Shown one piece after another: positions 1 to 6,722 of a stretch of 11,639 nucleotides of DNA. The DNA is taken from NCBI GenBank assembly GCA_041609715.1, contig JBFIQI010000073.1, positions 1 to 11,639 on the forward strand, in the 5' to 3' direction. The first letter of the stretch is position 1. The number at the start of each line of letters is the position of its first letter. The notes beneath the pieces are model-generated. The model was not told where the DNA came from, did no database searches, and was given only the letters and a program-made list of their open reading frames with translations. The stretch is from JABDLF01 sp041609715. Its GTDB lineage: Bacteria > Pseudomonadota > Gammaproteobacteria > Steroidobacterales > JABDLF01. Position numbers and translations under genes: made by a program.

Positions 1-1229
1 GGGGACATGCCACTAGTGTCGTATTTATAGACCTCGCCACCCAAAAGTTTGCCGTCGATCATGCGATCGAGGAAGTTCAGTGAGACATCGATCACGGCGA
101 TAAGTGCAATGAATCCTAACAACATTGCACCTACATTTACGGCCAGCTTCAGGCCGTCGGTAATGCCGTTTGAAGCGGCCTCAATCGCGTTGCCGCCCAC
201 CTCGATATCGGGCATTTTCACATCACCGGCGGTCTGCGAGTGCTCCAGTTCCGGGTAGATGATCTTACCTATCACAAGTGCGGCCGGCGCCGACATAACG
301 GTTGCGGCGATCAGGTGGCCCGCCGGCACACCCATGGCGATATAGCCGGCCAACACGCCCCCGGCTATGGTGGCGAAACCGCCCACCATTATGGTCAGCA
401 ATTCCGATTTGGTCATGCCATCGAGGAACGGTCGGATCAGCAGCGGCGCCTCGGTCTGGCCGACAAAAACGTTGGCGCTGCACGAGAGCGTTTCCGCGCC
501 AGAGGTGCCGATGGTCCAGCGCATAAAATGGCTGAAGGCCTCGACGACTTTCTGCATGATGCCCAGGTAATACAACACACCCATAAAGCCGCCGAAAAAA
601 ACGATGGTTGGCAGCACGACAAACGCGAATTGGAAGCCGAAGCCTGGCCAGCCACCTTCCTCGCCCGGGAAATAATGTTGTTGATCGGCCAGGTTGCCGA
701 ACAAGAAACGCGCGCCGTAATCCGACAGGCTCAGAAAGTAGGCGACTTTTTCGCTAAAGCCCTGGAAAATTATCTGCCCGTGCAAATTGTTCGTGTACAG
801 ATAAGCAATGCCACTGATCATGAACAATACGCCCAGCGGTGCTTGCACTTCGGGCTTGAGTTTGGCGCGCGCATTGGCAATTAGCGCAACCACGGTAATG
901 GCGAGCAACCACAGCAGAACGACGCCGGGCGCCAGAGAGAGTAAATAACCTGCGAGCAGGGCGGCGCCAAGGTAAGCCGCTGCTATCGGTGAAAAGCGGG
1001 AATTTTCACCTTTGATCTTGTCGCGCATCAAATAGGCGACAATCAGAAGCCCCAGGAGCACCATGCCGATGAAACTCCAATAATCCTTGCGCAGGATAAT
1101 GAGCGCCAGCACGAATTGCAGACCCAGGCCCCAGGCTATGGGGCGCAGCTTCACCTGGGTGCGGTGATAGGACATGGCCCAGGCGAGACCCACGAGCGTA
1201 ATCATGCCGAGAATGCTGATCAGATTGAT
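1..1229 (-). CDS. CNT-family Na+/nucleoside symporter, C-terminus cut by window edge
   Basis: This is an inner-membrane concentrative nucleoside transporter of the NupC/CNT type, which takes up nucleosides with Na+ or H+. About 409 residues are readable, and the frame is still open at base 1, so the C-terminus with the second substrate motif (NEF type) lies outside. The sequence is strongly hydrophobic with many helices. It carries the family's nucleoside-binding stretch GQTEAPLLIRPFL (bases about 428-466) and the following re-entrant segment ending in GVPAGHLIAATVMSAPAAL. In characterised CNTs the Gln, Thr and Glu of this motif contact the nucleoside. The start is uncertain. A good Shine-Dalgarno AAGGAG lies six bases before an ATC codon at 1229-1227, and the first ATG is at 1205-1203, after eight residues that already look like the family's first helix. 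An in-frame stop lies upstream near 1317. The gene is divergent from the SirB2 gene. The family is certain; the exact substrate is not. Confidence 0.9.
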   Translation of the reverse strand, partial: MNLISILGMITLVGLAWAMSYHRTQVKLRPIAWGLGLQFVLALIILRKDYWSFIGMVLLGLLIVAYLMRDKIKGENSRFSPIAAAYLGAALLAGYLLSLAPGVVLLWLLAITVVALIANARAKLKPEVQAPLGVLFMISGIAYLYTNNLHGQIIFQGFSEKVAYFLSLSDYGARFLFGNLADQQHYFPGEEGGWPGFGFQFAFVVLPTIVFFGGFMGVLYYLGIMQKVVEAFSHFMRWTIGTSGAETLSCSANVFVGQTEAPLLIRPFLDGMTKSELLTIMVGGFATIAGGVLAGYIAMGVPAGHLIAATVMSAPAALVIGKIIYPELEHSQTAGDVKMPDIEVGGNAIEAASNGITDGLKLAVNVGAMLLGFIALIAVIDVSLNFLDRMIDGKLLGGEVYKYDTSGMS

Positions 1230-1490
1230 GGCCCGCTCCTTCGATTTGTTCTGATTGGATCGGCGCGCAGCTCGGCGCGGCGTCTCAATATAGCCCCGCG
1301 AGCCGCAGGGCTCAAATCAAATGGCTGTTTTTGCTGCCCTAAGCTGCCGCCGGCAAACTGGTATCCTGCGGGCTGGCCCGAGTGATCGCCAGGAAAATGG
1401 CGCAAAATCGCCGCCGGAACCCGATATGCCGTTTGGCTTCGTTCGGCCCGCTCTTTTTGTCACGGCACAGCTCATGGTCTAAATACCAGT
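1230..1490. other. Divergent spacer between nucleoside symporter and SirB2 gene
   Basis: No gene is seen here. On the symporter side lies an imperfect hairpin at 1292-1312: arms AGCCC and GGGCT, then a C/A mismatch, then GCG and CGC around an AGC loop. No T-run follows it on either strand, so it is better read as a leader or regulatory hairpin than a terminator. No convincing -35/-10 pair was found by eye for either gene, although both must be transcribed outward from this spacer. Confidence 0.4.
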
Positions 1491-1874
1491 ATGTATACCG
1501 TTTTGAAAACCCTGCACCTTTGCGCAGCCGCGACAAGCCTGACCTTGTTCCTGTTTCGCGCCCAGCTGATGCTGCGTCGGTCTGCCGCCCTCGAAAAGCG
1601 GCTATGGCGAACAGTCCCGCATGTGGTAGATACGCTGTTGCTGGCAAGTGGCGTCGGGCTGCTGTTCCTTTTCGCGGGAGCGCCGCTGGCGGAACTGTGG
1701 TTCCAATTCAAGTTGGTCTTGCTTATGGCCTACATTTTCTTCGGCGCGCTCGCCTTGCGCTACGGCAGAACTTACCGAATCCGGGCTGGCGCGCTGGTAG
1801 CGGCATTGGTCCTGTTCGCGCTCATCGTAGCGACGGCGTTCGCACGCGTGCCGTTCGGCCTGATTATCGAATGA
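1491..1874 (+). CDS. SirB2-family integral membrane protein
   Basis: This 127-residue protein has four hydrophobic helices (about 4-24, 44-63, 72-90 and 100-120). It carries the family's recognisable N-terminal pattern KTLHLCAAATSLTLFLFR and the VPHVVDTLLL stretch (residues 42-51). SirB2 was named from a Salmonella locus reported to affect invasion-gene expression, but in most Gammaproteobacteria it is a small membrane protein of unknown biochemical role. Its length matches the family. The ATG at 1491 has no clear Shine-Dalgarno in front of it and no better in-frame start upstream, so translation may be weak or leaderless. It ends 19 bases from the convergent alanine dehydrogenase stop. The usual sirB1/prmC/prfA neighbours are absent, so the gene stands alone and its neighbours say nothing about function. 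Confidence 0.85.
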   Translation: MYTVLKTLHLCAAATSLTLFLFRAQLMLRRSAALEKRLWRTVPHVVDTLLLASGVGLLFLFAGAPLAELWFQFKLVLLMAYIFFGALALRYGRTYRIRAGALVAALVLFALIVATAFARVPFGLIIE

Positions 1875-1893
1875 GCAGTCTCAGTCGCAACGG

Positions 1894-3012
1894 TCAAAGC
1901 CCGAGGGCAGCGGCCGGCTTCACATACTCGTAGCCAAGATCACGGGCCACCGCCGCGTAGGTAACCTGGCCGGCGTGAACATTGAGACCGTTCATCAGGT
2001 GCGGATCGTCCGCCAACGCTTGCTTGCAGCCCTTGTTTGCGAGGCTCAGGGCGAACGGTAAGGTGGCGTTGGCAAGCGCAAACGTAGATGTCCGCGGCAC
2101 CGCCCCTGGCATGTTGGCAACGCAGTAATGAACGACGTCATCGACGATAAAGGTGGGGTTCTCATGGGTCGTCGGCTTACTGGTTTCGAAACAACCACCC
2201 TGGTCGATAGCGACATCCACCACGACGGTGCCTTTGCGCATGGCCTTGATATGTTCGCGCGTAACCAGCTTGGGCGCCGAGGCGCCGGGGATCAATACCG
2301 ATCCGACGACAAGATCAGCCTGAGTGGCATACTGGTCGATCATGTCCCGCTTCGAGAATACGGTCATCAGGCGTGGTCCGTATATCTGGTCTAACTGGGC
2401 CAGCCGCGGGAGCGAGACGTCCATCACGGCAACGCTGGCGCCCATGCCCATGGCAATGCGCGCGGCATTCTCGCCGGCCACGCCACCACCGATGATCAAA
2501 ACCTTGGCGGGCACTACGCCAGGCACACCTCCAAGCAGGGTGCCGTTGCCGCCCTTGTATTTTTCCAGGCAATGGGCTCCGGCCTGAATGGAAAGTCGCC
2601 CCGCGACCTCGCTCATGGGTGCGAGCAGCGGCAGCCCGCCGTCGGCATCGGTCACAGTTTCGTAAGCGATCGCGGTGCAGCCCGAGTCAACCAGCAAGCG
2701 AGTTTGCTCCGGATCGGGCGCGAGGTGCAGGTATGTAAACAGCACTTGCCCTTCCGAAAGCATCCTGCATTCCACCGGCTGCGGTTCCTTGACCTTGATA
2801 ATCATCTCAGCTCGGGCATAAATCTCCTGCGCGCTGTCGACAATTTCAGCGCCGGCCGCCGCATAATCTTCATTTTCGAGTCCAATGCCGCTGCCCGCGT
2901 GTTTCTCGACGATCACCTGGTGTCCCGCGTGAATGAGCTCGCCGGCGCCGCCAGGCGTTAGCCCCACCCGGTATTCATTGTTCTTGATTTCCTTAGGTAC
3001 GCCGATGAGCAT
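1894..3012 (-). CDS. ald: Alanine dehydrogenase (NAD-dependent)
   Basis: This enzyme catalyses reversible oxidative deamination of L-alanine to pyruvate, ammonia and NADH (EC 1.4.1.1) in the cytoplasm, linking alanine use as carbon or nitrogen source to central metabolism. It has 372 residues, the normal family length. The expected substrate and catalytic residues are visible: Arg15 in NNEYRVGLTP, Lys75 in IIKVKEP, His96 in TYLHLAP and Asp270 in VVVDVAIDQGG. The dinucleotide-binding glycine-rich loop is IIGGGVAGENAA, residues about 173-184. The start ATG at 3012 is preceded by GGAG at about seven bases, and the N-terminus MLIGVPKEIK is canonical. It is transcribed alone, divergent from the GNAT gene. 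Alanine dehydrogenase and the N-terminal part of membrane transhydrogenase are related, but the length and the alanine-site residues decide for Ald. Confidence 0.97.
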   Translation of the reverse strand: MLIGVPKEIKNNEYRVGLTPGGAGELIHAGHQVIVEKHAGSGIGLENEDYAAAGAEIVDSAQEIYARAEMIIKVKEPQPVECRMLSEGQVLFTYLHLAPDPEQTRLLVDSGCTAIAYETVTDADGGLPLLAPMSEVAGRLSIQAGAHCLEKYKGGNGTLLGGVPGVVPAKVLIIGGGVAGENAARIAMGMGASVAVMDVSLPRLAQLDQIYGPRLMTVFSKRDMIDQYATQADLVVGSVLIPGASAPKLVTREHIKAMRKGTVVVDVAIDQGGCFETSKPTTHENPTFIVDDVVHYCVANMPGAVPRTSTFALANATLPFALSLANKGCKQALADDPHLMNGLNVHAGQVTYAAVARDLGYEYVKPAAALGL

Positions 3013-3312
3013 CGCAGTCTCCGTTCACAGGGCACATGATTATTGTGGGGGCGCGCGGCCAGTTCCGCAGTGACCAGGCCGGTATTGCCATGCTGCCATC
3101 GGGCCAGCGGCAACGGGCCGCGATTTTAGCACTCCCGGCATGTATTTGCTCCCGATTATGTTGCCAGCAGAGGGGACCCGGGAGCGGGCGTTTTGCCGCA
3201 GTGCATCGTTCGTACCCAGGCGGTTGTTGAACACGGCTTGACCACAAGCCACTGACTGGACCAAGCTGGCTGCCAGGGCACAACTCGTGCGCTGAGCAAG
3301 GCAGAATGAGCA
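3013..3312. other. Divergent spacer between ald and the acetyltransferase gene
   Basis: Three hundred bases with no supported gene; the short open frames here have no family-like content. On the minus strand, AATAAT at 3044-3039 could be a -10 element for ald, but no matching -35 hexamer lies 16-18 bases upstream of it. A small perfect hairpin lies at 3235-3250 (GGCTTG, loop ACCA, CAAGCC), about 60 bases before the acetyltransferase start. It could be an operator or a leader hairpin, but this is weak. No terminator or RNA gene was seen. Confidence 0.35.
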
Positions 3313-3783
3313 ATGTCGGGCGACCTGCAAATCGTGGCCGTAAGTGGCGAAAACCTGGACGAATTACTCGATCTGATGGAGGACTACCAGCGCTTCTACA
3401 AGGTCGAGGATATCGATCGCGACCGCAATCGGCGGTTTTTTTCCCGCCTTCTTGACCGACCTGAAGAGAGCCTGCAATTCATCGCCTGTCGGGACGGCCG
3501 GGCAGTGGGTTTTATTACCCTGTACTTCCCTTACTCAAGCACGCGTGCAGCGACATATGCACTGATGAACGATCTGTTCGTCAGCCAGGGTGCGCGCGGC
3601 GAAGGCATCGGCAGGGCACTTATCGTGAAAGCCCGTGACATCGCATATGCGCGGGGATTCGCGAAGCTGACCTGGATGACCGCCCAGGATAATCAGGCCG
3701 CGCGGCACCTGTATGATGAATTCGAAGGCGTAAGCAAATCCGCCTGGCTGGAATATGAATTACCGACGGGGCTGGAGCAGTGA
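3313..3783 (+). CDS. GNAT-family N-acetyltransferase
   Basis: This is a 156-residue cytoplasmic acetyltransferase of the GCN5-related (GNAT) fold, transferring acetyl from acetyl-CoA to an amine on an unknown substrate. The acetyl-CoA pyrophosphate loop (motif A) is clear: strand LMNDLFV followed by QGARGEGIGRALI, residues 85-104, matching the Q/R-x-x-G-x-G/A signature. A tyrosine in the ARHLYDEF helix (Tyr134) sits where many GNATs have their general acid. Residues 50-72 form the central strands. The start at 3313 gives a usual GNAT length; a weak GAGCA precedes it, and the ATG at 3306 is out of frame. The gene ends 33 bases from the convergent glpK stop. Substrate and physiological role cannot be read from the sequence, and the neighbours give no lead. 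Confidence 0.88.
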   Translation: MSGDLQIVAVSGENLDELLDLMEDYQRFYKVEDIDRDRNRRFFSRLLDRPEESLQFIACRDGRAVGFITLYFPYSSTRAATYALMNDLFVSQGARGEGIGRALIVKARDIAYARGFAKLTWMTAQDNQAARHLYDEFEGVSKSAWLEYELPTGLEQ

Positions 3784-3816
3784 GCGGCGCCGGCAGTCCG
3801 GAACCTGGCCGAGAGA

Positions 3817-5304
3817 TTAGCTGCCGAGCACCTGTTTGACAGCATGTCGCCAGCCGGACATCAATTCCTCCCTGGCTGAGCGGGCCATGCTGGGCTCGAA
3901 TCGCGCGTCCACCTGCCAGAGCTTGGTGAATTCATCCGGACCCGGGTAGATCCCGGCCCGCCAGCCAGCCAGGTATGCGGCACCCAGCGCGGTGGTTTCC
4001 ATGATGCGAGGCCGATCGACGCGCAGATCCAGCACATCGCTCAGGAACTGGACGAACCAGTCATTTCTCACCATGCCACCGTCGACTCTCAGTGCCTGGG
4101 GTTCCACGCCATCACGCGCCATGGCGTCGAACAAGTCGACCGTCTGGTAAGCGACGGCCTCAAGCGTAGCCCGCACCAGTTCGGCTGGTCCCGTTGCCCG
4201 GGTCAGCCCGAATATGGCGCCCCGGGCGTCAGGTCGCCAGTGGGGTGCCCCCAGTCCGGTAAAGGCCGGCACTAGGTAGACACCGGCGTTGCCCGGGAGG
4301 CTGCGCGCCAGCGCCTCGGTCTCGGTAGCCGATGAGATAATGCCCAGACCATCCCGCAACCATTGCACCGCGGCACCCGCCATGAAGATCGAGCCCTCCA
4401 GCGCATAGCTGGTCTTGCCATCCAGCCGGCTACCCACGGTGGTGAGCAGACGGTTCTGGGACTGCACGGCTTGCTCACCGGTATTCAACAAAACGAAGCA
4501 GCCGGTGCCATAGGTACTCTTGATATCGCCTGTTGCAAAACAGCCCTGCCCGATGGCAGCGGCTTGCTGATCGCCGGCGATACCCAGTATGGGTAAAGCC
4601 GCGCCGAGGATATCCGGGCTGGTGAGGCCGAAGTCTGCCGAACAATCCAGTACCTCCGGCAGCAAGCCCTCGGGTATGTCGAAGCGCTCAAGCAGGGCCG
4701 GATCCCAGGCCTGTTCGTGAATATTGAACAATCCCGTGCGGCTGGCATTGCTCGCGTCCGTGACGTGCCTTGCTCCGCCGGTCAGTTGCCAGGCCAGCCA
4801 GCAGTCAATGGTCCCGAAAGCCAGAGCGCCTTTTTCGGCCGCTGCCCGGGCTCCACTGATATTGTCCAGCAGCCACGCGAGTTTGGTGCAGGAGAAATAG
4901 GGATCGAGCAGCAGCCCGGTGCGCGCCTGGAAATCGGGTTCCTCGCCCGCTGCACGGCGTTGACCGCATTGTTCCGCCGTGCGCCGATCTTGCCAGACTA
5001 TGGCATTGGCCAGCGGCTTGCCGGTCTTGCGATCCCAGAGCACCGTGGTTTCACGCTGGTTGGTGATGCCGATCGCCCGAATTTTCGCTCCCTTGTCGCT
5101 CGCTTCCCGGGCTGCCCGCCGGGCAACTTCAAGGGTCGAGGCCCAGATTTCCATCGCATCATGCTCGACCCAGCCCTCACTGGGAAAAATCTGCGTAAAT
5201 TCCTTCTGGGCGGTGGCCAGGGCCTGCATGGAGGCATCAAAGACGATCGCCCGGCTGCTAGTGGTTCCTTGGTCAATGGCAAGAATTGAATCTGATGGGC
5301 TCAT
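3817..5304 (-). CDS. glpK: Glycerol kinase
   Basis: This cytoplasmic enzyme phosphorylates glycerol with ATP to sn-glycerol 3-phosphate (EC 2.7.1.30). It has 495 residues, the full family length, with the FGGY two-domain kinase architecture. Visible landmarks are the phosphate loop DQGTTSSR (11-18), the glycerol contacts Arg84-Glu85 (TNQRET), Trp104 and Tyr136, FGGY signature 1 from Tyr136 through KLAW, the catalytic Asp245 in GIAGDQQAA, the adenosine-pocket STYGTGCF segment and signature 2 around GGMVRNDWF. The segment just before the catalytic Asp lacks the Gly/Arg-rich sequence that binds fructose 1,6-bisphosphate in E. coli GlpK, and the C-terminal loop differs from the one contacted by IIAGlc, so allosteric control is probably different. 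No glpF, glpD or glpR is adjacent. The start at 5304 has only a weak ribosome-binding site. A perfect 10-base palindrome GAATCGATTC lies 26 bases upstream. Confidence 0.97.
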   Translation of the reverse strand: MSPSDSILAIDQGTTSSRAIVFDASMQALATAQKEFTQIFPSEGWVEHDAMEIWASTLEVARRAAREASDKGAKIRAIGITNQRETTVLWDRKTGKPLANAIVWQDRRTAEQCGQRRAAGEEPDFQARTGLLLDPYFSCTKLAWLLDNISGARAAAEKGALAFGTIDCWLAWQLTGGARHVTDASNASRTGLFNIHEQAWDPALLERFDIPEGLLPEVLDCSADFGLTSPDILGAALPILGIAGDQQAAAIGQGCFATGDIKSTYGTGCFVLLNTGEQAVQSQNRLLTTVGSRLDGKTSYALEGSIFMAGAAVQWLRDGLGIISSATETEALARSLPGNAGVYLVPAFTGLGAPHWRPDARGAIFGLTRATGPAELVRATLEAVAYQTVDLFDAMARDGVEPQALRVDGGMVRNDWFVQFLSDVLDLRVDRPRIMETTALGAAYLAGWRAGIYPGPDEFTKLWQVDARFEPSMARSAREELMSGWRHAVKQVLGS

Positions 5305-5392
5305 AAAATAACTTGCGGCGGGGAGTCAGGAATCGATTCGTTGCAGTAGTAGCCAGTGCTTGCAGGCTTATCGATGTTGATGCTCGCAGCAG

Positions 5393-6298
5393 CTATTGAT
5401 GGCACGTATTGCAAGCCATGCCGACAGAGTGCTCTTCTTTATCTGAATGGCAGCTCATGCAGCTTGCAGTGTGATCAATCTTCCAGCTGTGCGGACGATG
5501 ACAAGTCAGGCATTGAGAATGTGATGCAACACTGTGAATTGCCGAATCTGCCAGCTGTGGCTCGTGGCACTCCCTGCAATCCTCTTCACCCAACAAGGGT
5601 TTACTATGCGGCTTGTGACACGCTTTGCAATCCCAGTGCATAGGTGATGATTCGCCGTCATCAGGGAATATTTCTGCGTCTATTTGCATGAATTGATGGC
5701 ATTCCAGGCAATCCTCACGAACTGGTCGCAAGTCTTCGCGCCCGGTCGCCTTGAACTTGTGACAAAGTGTGCAGTGCTGGTCCATAGCCGTTTTTTCGAG
5801 CGTAGTGTGCTTGTGGCATTCCGTGCACAGTTCTTGTTCCGGCTCGAAATGGTGCAGCGATGGTGAGTGGCATCTTATGCATTGAATCTTTTGCTTGCCG
5901 ACATGTTCCTGATGACCTGCCTCTGCCAACACTGCCTGCCAATGACCCATTCCGGCAACGGATCCCTCTGCTGGCTCACCCTCGACATTGTGGCAACGAG
6001 TGCATATCGAGTTTTCCAATTCGGGTTTGTGCCGTGGTTTATCCGGCGGGTCGGTCATATAAACATAAAGTTGATGCAAATTGCTTTTTAGATTCGGACG
6101 ATGGCAATCGTGGCAGGTGATGCCGACGTGGACGCTTTCTGCCCATTTCTCATAGGCTTCATCCATGGTGTGACAGTTGCTGCAGAAAGCAGGGTCGTGC
6201 TGGGTATAGTCATAAACTTTGTAGCCGGTCAACGCGATTACGATGGCGGAAACAGCGATGAGGGTTATCGCCAGGGGGGCCATTTTGATCTTGCGCAT
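5393..6298 (-). CDS. Membrane-anchored 12-haem c-type cytochrome with NapC/NrfH-like N-terminus
   Basis: This 301-residue protein carries twelve CXXCH haem-attachment motifs (Cys39, 62, 99, 140, 158, 176, 197, 224, 241, 263, 280 and 296). Residues 7-26 form one uncleaved hydrophobic anchor, placing the haem domain in the periplasm. The first motif is CSNCHTM, the CXXCHxM form that marks the quinol-side haem of NapC/NirT/NrfH proteins, followed by GITCHDCHRPN as in that family. The rest is a repetitive c3/c7-like array, including CHKPH and CHRPH with likely distal His ligands. The last motif is one residue from the C-terminus. NapC-type proteins usually hold four or five haems, so this looks like a quinol-oxidising head fused to a long haem wire. 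I chose ATG 6298 because AAGG precedes it and the anchor begins directly; an upstream frame to 6343 adds a non-signal-like leader. It diverges from the tetrahaem operon. Electron acceptor unknown. Confidence 0.88.
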   Translation of the reverse strand: MRKIKMAPLAITLIAVSAIVIALTGYKVYDYTQHDPAFCSNCHTMDEAYEKWAESVHVGITCHDCHRPNLKSNLHQLYVYMTDPPDKPRHKPELENSICTRCHNVEGEPAEGSVAGMGHWQAVLAEAGHQEHVGKQKIQCIRCHSPSLHHFEPEQELCTECHKHTTLEKTAMDQHCTLCHKFKATGREDLRPVREDCLECHQFMQIDAEIFPDDGESSPMHWDCKACHKPHSKPLLGEEDCRECHEPQLADSAIHSVASHSQCLTCHRPHSWKIDHTASCMSCHSDKEEHSVGMACNTCHQ

Positions 6299-6356
6299 AA
6301 TTCGGCTACCTTGCCGGGCTGGATGCAGTGGCAGACAAGCCAAGTCTGCCGGTAGC
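6299..6356 (-). promoter_or_regulatory. Structured leader that may mask the ribosome-binding site of the 12-haem cytochrome
   Basis: On the minus strand the sequence just before the 12-haem start contains two nested perfect stems. The outer stem is GCTACC (6356-6351) with GGTAGC (6310-6305). The inner stem is GGCAGAC (6350-6344) with GTCTGCC (6336-6330) around the seven-base loop TTGGCTT. The 3' outer arm overlaps the Shine-Dalgarno AAGG (6312-6309), so folding would hide it. What is seen is the complementarity; control of translation is inference. Confidence 0.45.
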
Positions 6357-6362
6357 AGTACG

Positions 6363-6401
6363 AATTTTCAATGCTGTCAGGGTATTTCCGTATTGAAAAT
6401 T
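6363..6401. repeat. Perfect 10-base inverted repeat in divergent cytochrome promoter region
   Basis: AATTTTCAAT at 6363-6372 is mirrored exactly by ATTGAAAATT at 6392-6401, with a 19-base spacer. It lies between the two divergent cytochrome genes, 65 bases from the 12-haem start, where a regulator shared by both would bind. Half-site centres are 29 bases apart, about three helical turns. It is AT-rich in a GC-rich setting and lacks a terminator T-run. No known operator consensus was recognised; FNR-type TTGAT-N4-ATCAA does not match. Confidence 0.5.
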
Positions 6402-6722
6402 TATCCCGAAAATGATTGAGCGTTCCAGCACACCAGGCTGCATTTGGCGGTTTGAACCGGACGATGGGGTGGCAGCTGAAACGGCACTCGAAACGGCGCC
6501 CAAAAAGTATGATTCAGGCATTGCGGTAGACGGCAAGCTCTGCGAAAATTGCGGTATGTACTTGCAGCGGGGCAGTGCCTGCACGCATCACCGGTGCGTC
6601 AGGCGAAGCGGCGGAACATGTCATGGCGTTGGTGACTTGGCCGTCGAGCAGTCTTGTTTGCAGCAAACGTTGGAATTTAATCAAGCAGCATCCTGCTGCG
6701 ACGCCAACGTGAGTTCTCTTTT
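6402..6722. other. Spacer upstream of the tetrahaem operon, with a possible cysteine-rich gene remnant
   Basis: Three hundred and twenty bases without a confident gene. A plus-strand frame 6412-6726 encodes 104 residues with nine cysteines, including KLCENCGMY (residues 42-50), faintly like the cluster-binding half of a high-potential iron-sulfur protein. It has no export signal, fails the rest of that family's pattern and runs four bases into the tetrahaem start, so it is more likely a remnant or chance frame. The 3' end of the spacer (6656-6710) holds palindromes listed separately. No clear sigma70 promoter was found. Confidence 0.35.
6656..6710 (+). promoter_or_regulatory. Palindrome and nested hairpin just ahead of the tetrahaem gene
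   Basis: The 13-base palindrome GTTTGCAGCAAAC (6656-6668, one-base centre) has operator-like form. Overlapping its right edge, ACGTTGG (6667-6673) pairs exactly with CCAACGT (6704-6710), enclosing an inner perfect hairpin GCAGCA (6685-6690), loop TCC, TGCTGC (6694-6699). The structure ends 12 bases before the ATG at 6723, so it lies in the operon's leader or its operator region. Either a DNA-binding site or an RNA structure would fit; the sequence does not decide. Confidence 0.4.

Noticed and set aside
240..884. Long plus-strand frame of 214 residues
   Set aside because: It is antisense to the nucleoside symporter, whose frame contains the GQTEAPLLIRPFL motif; the plus-strand protein is rich in His, Arg and Gln and resembles no family.
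4717..5289. Plus-strand frame of 190 residues
   Set aside because: Antisense to glpK, which has complete FGGY signatures; no motif in the plus-strand product.
5330..5339. Palindrome GAATCGATTC ahead of glpK
   Set aside because: Exact, but only ten bases, single copy and not matched to any known regulator; a chance event is plausible.
6305..6401. Inverted repeats taken as ends of a mobile element
   Set aside because: Arms differ from each other, no transposase or target duplication is present, and they lie in a divergent promoter region where operators are expected.
6306..6584. Minus-strand frame of 92 residues upstream of the 12-haem gene
   Set aside because: Serine- and proline-rich with no domain, no ribosome-binding site, and it covers the leader and inverted repeat.
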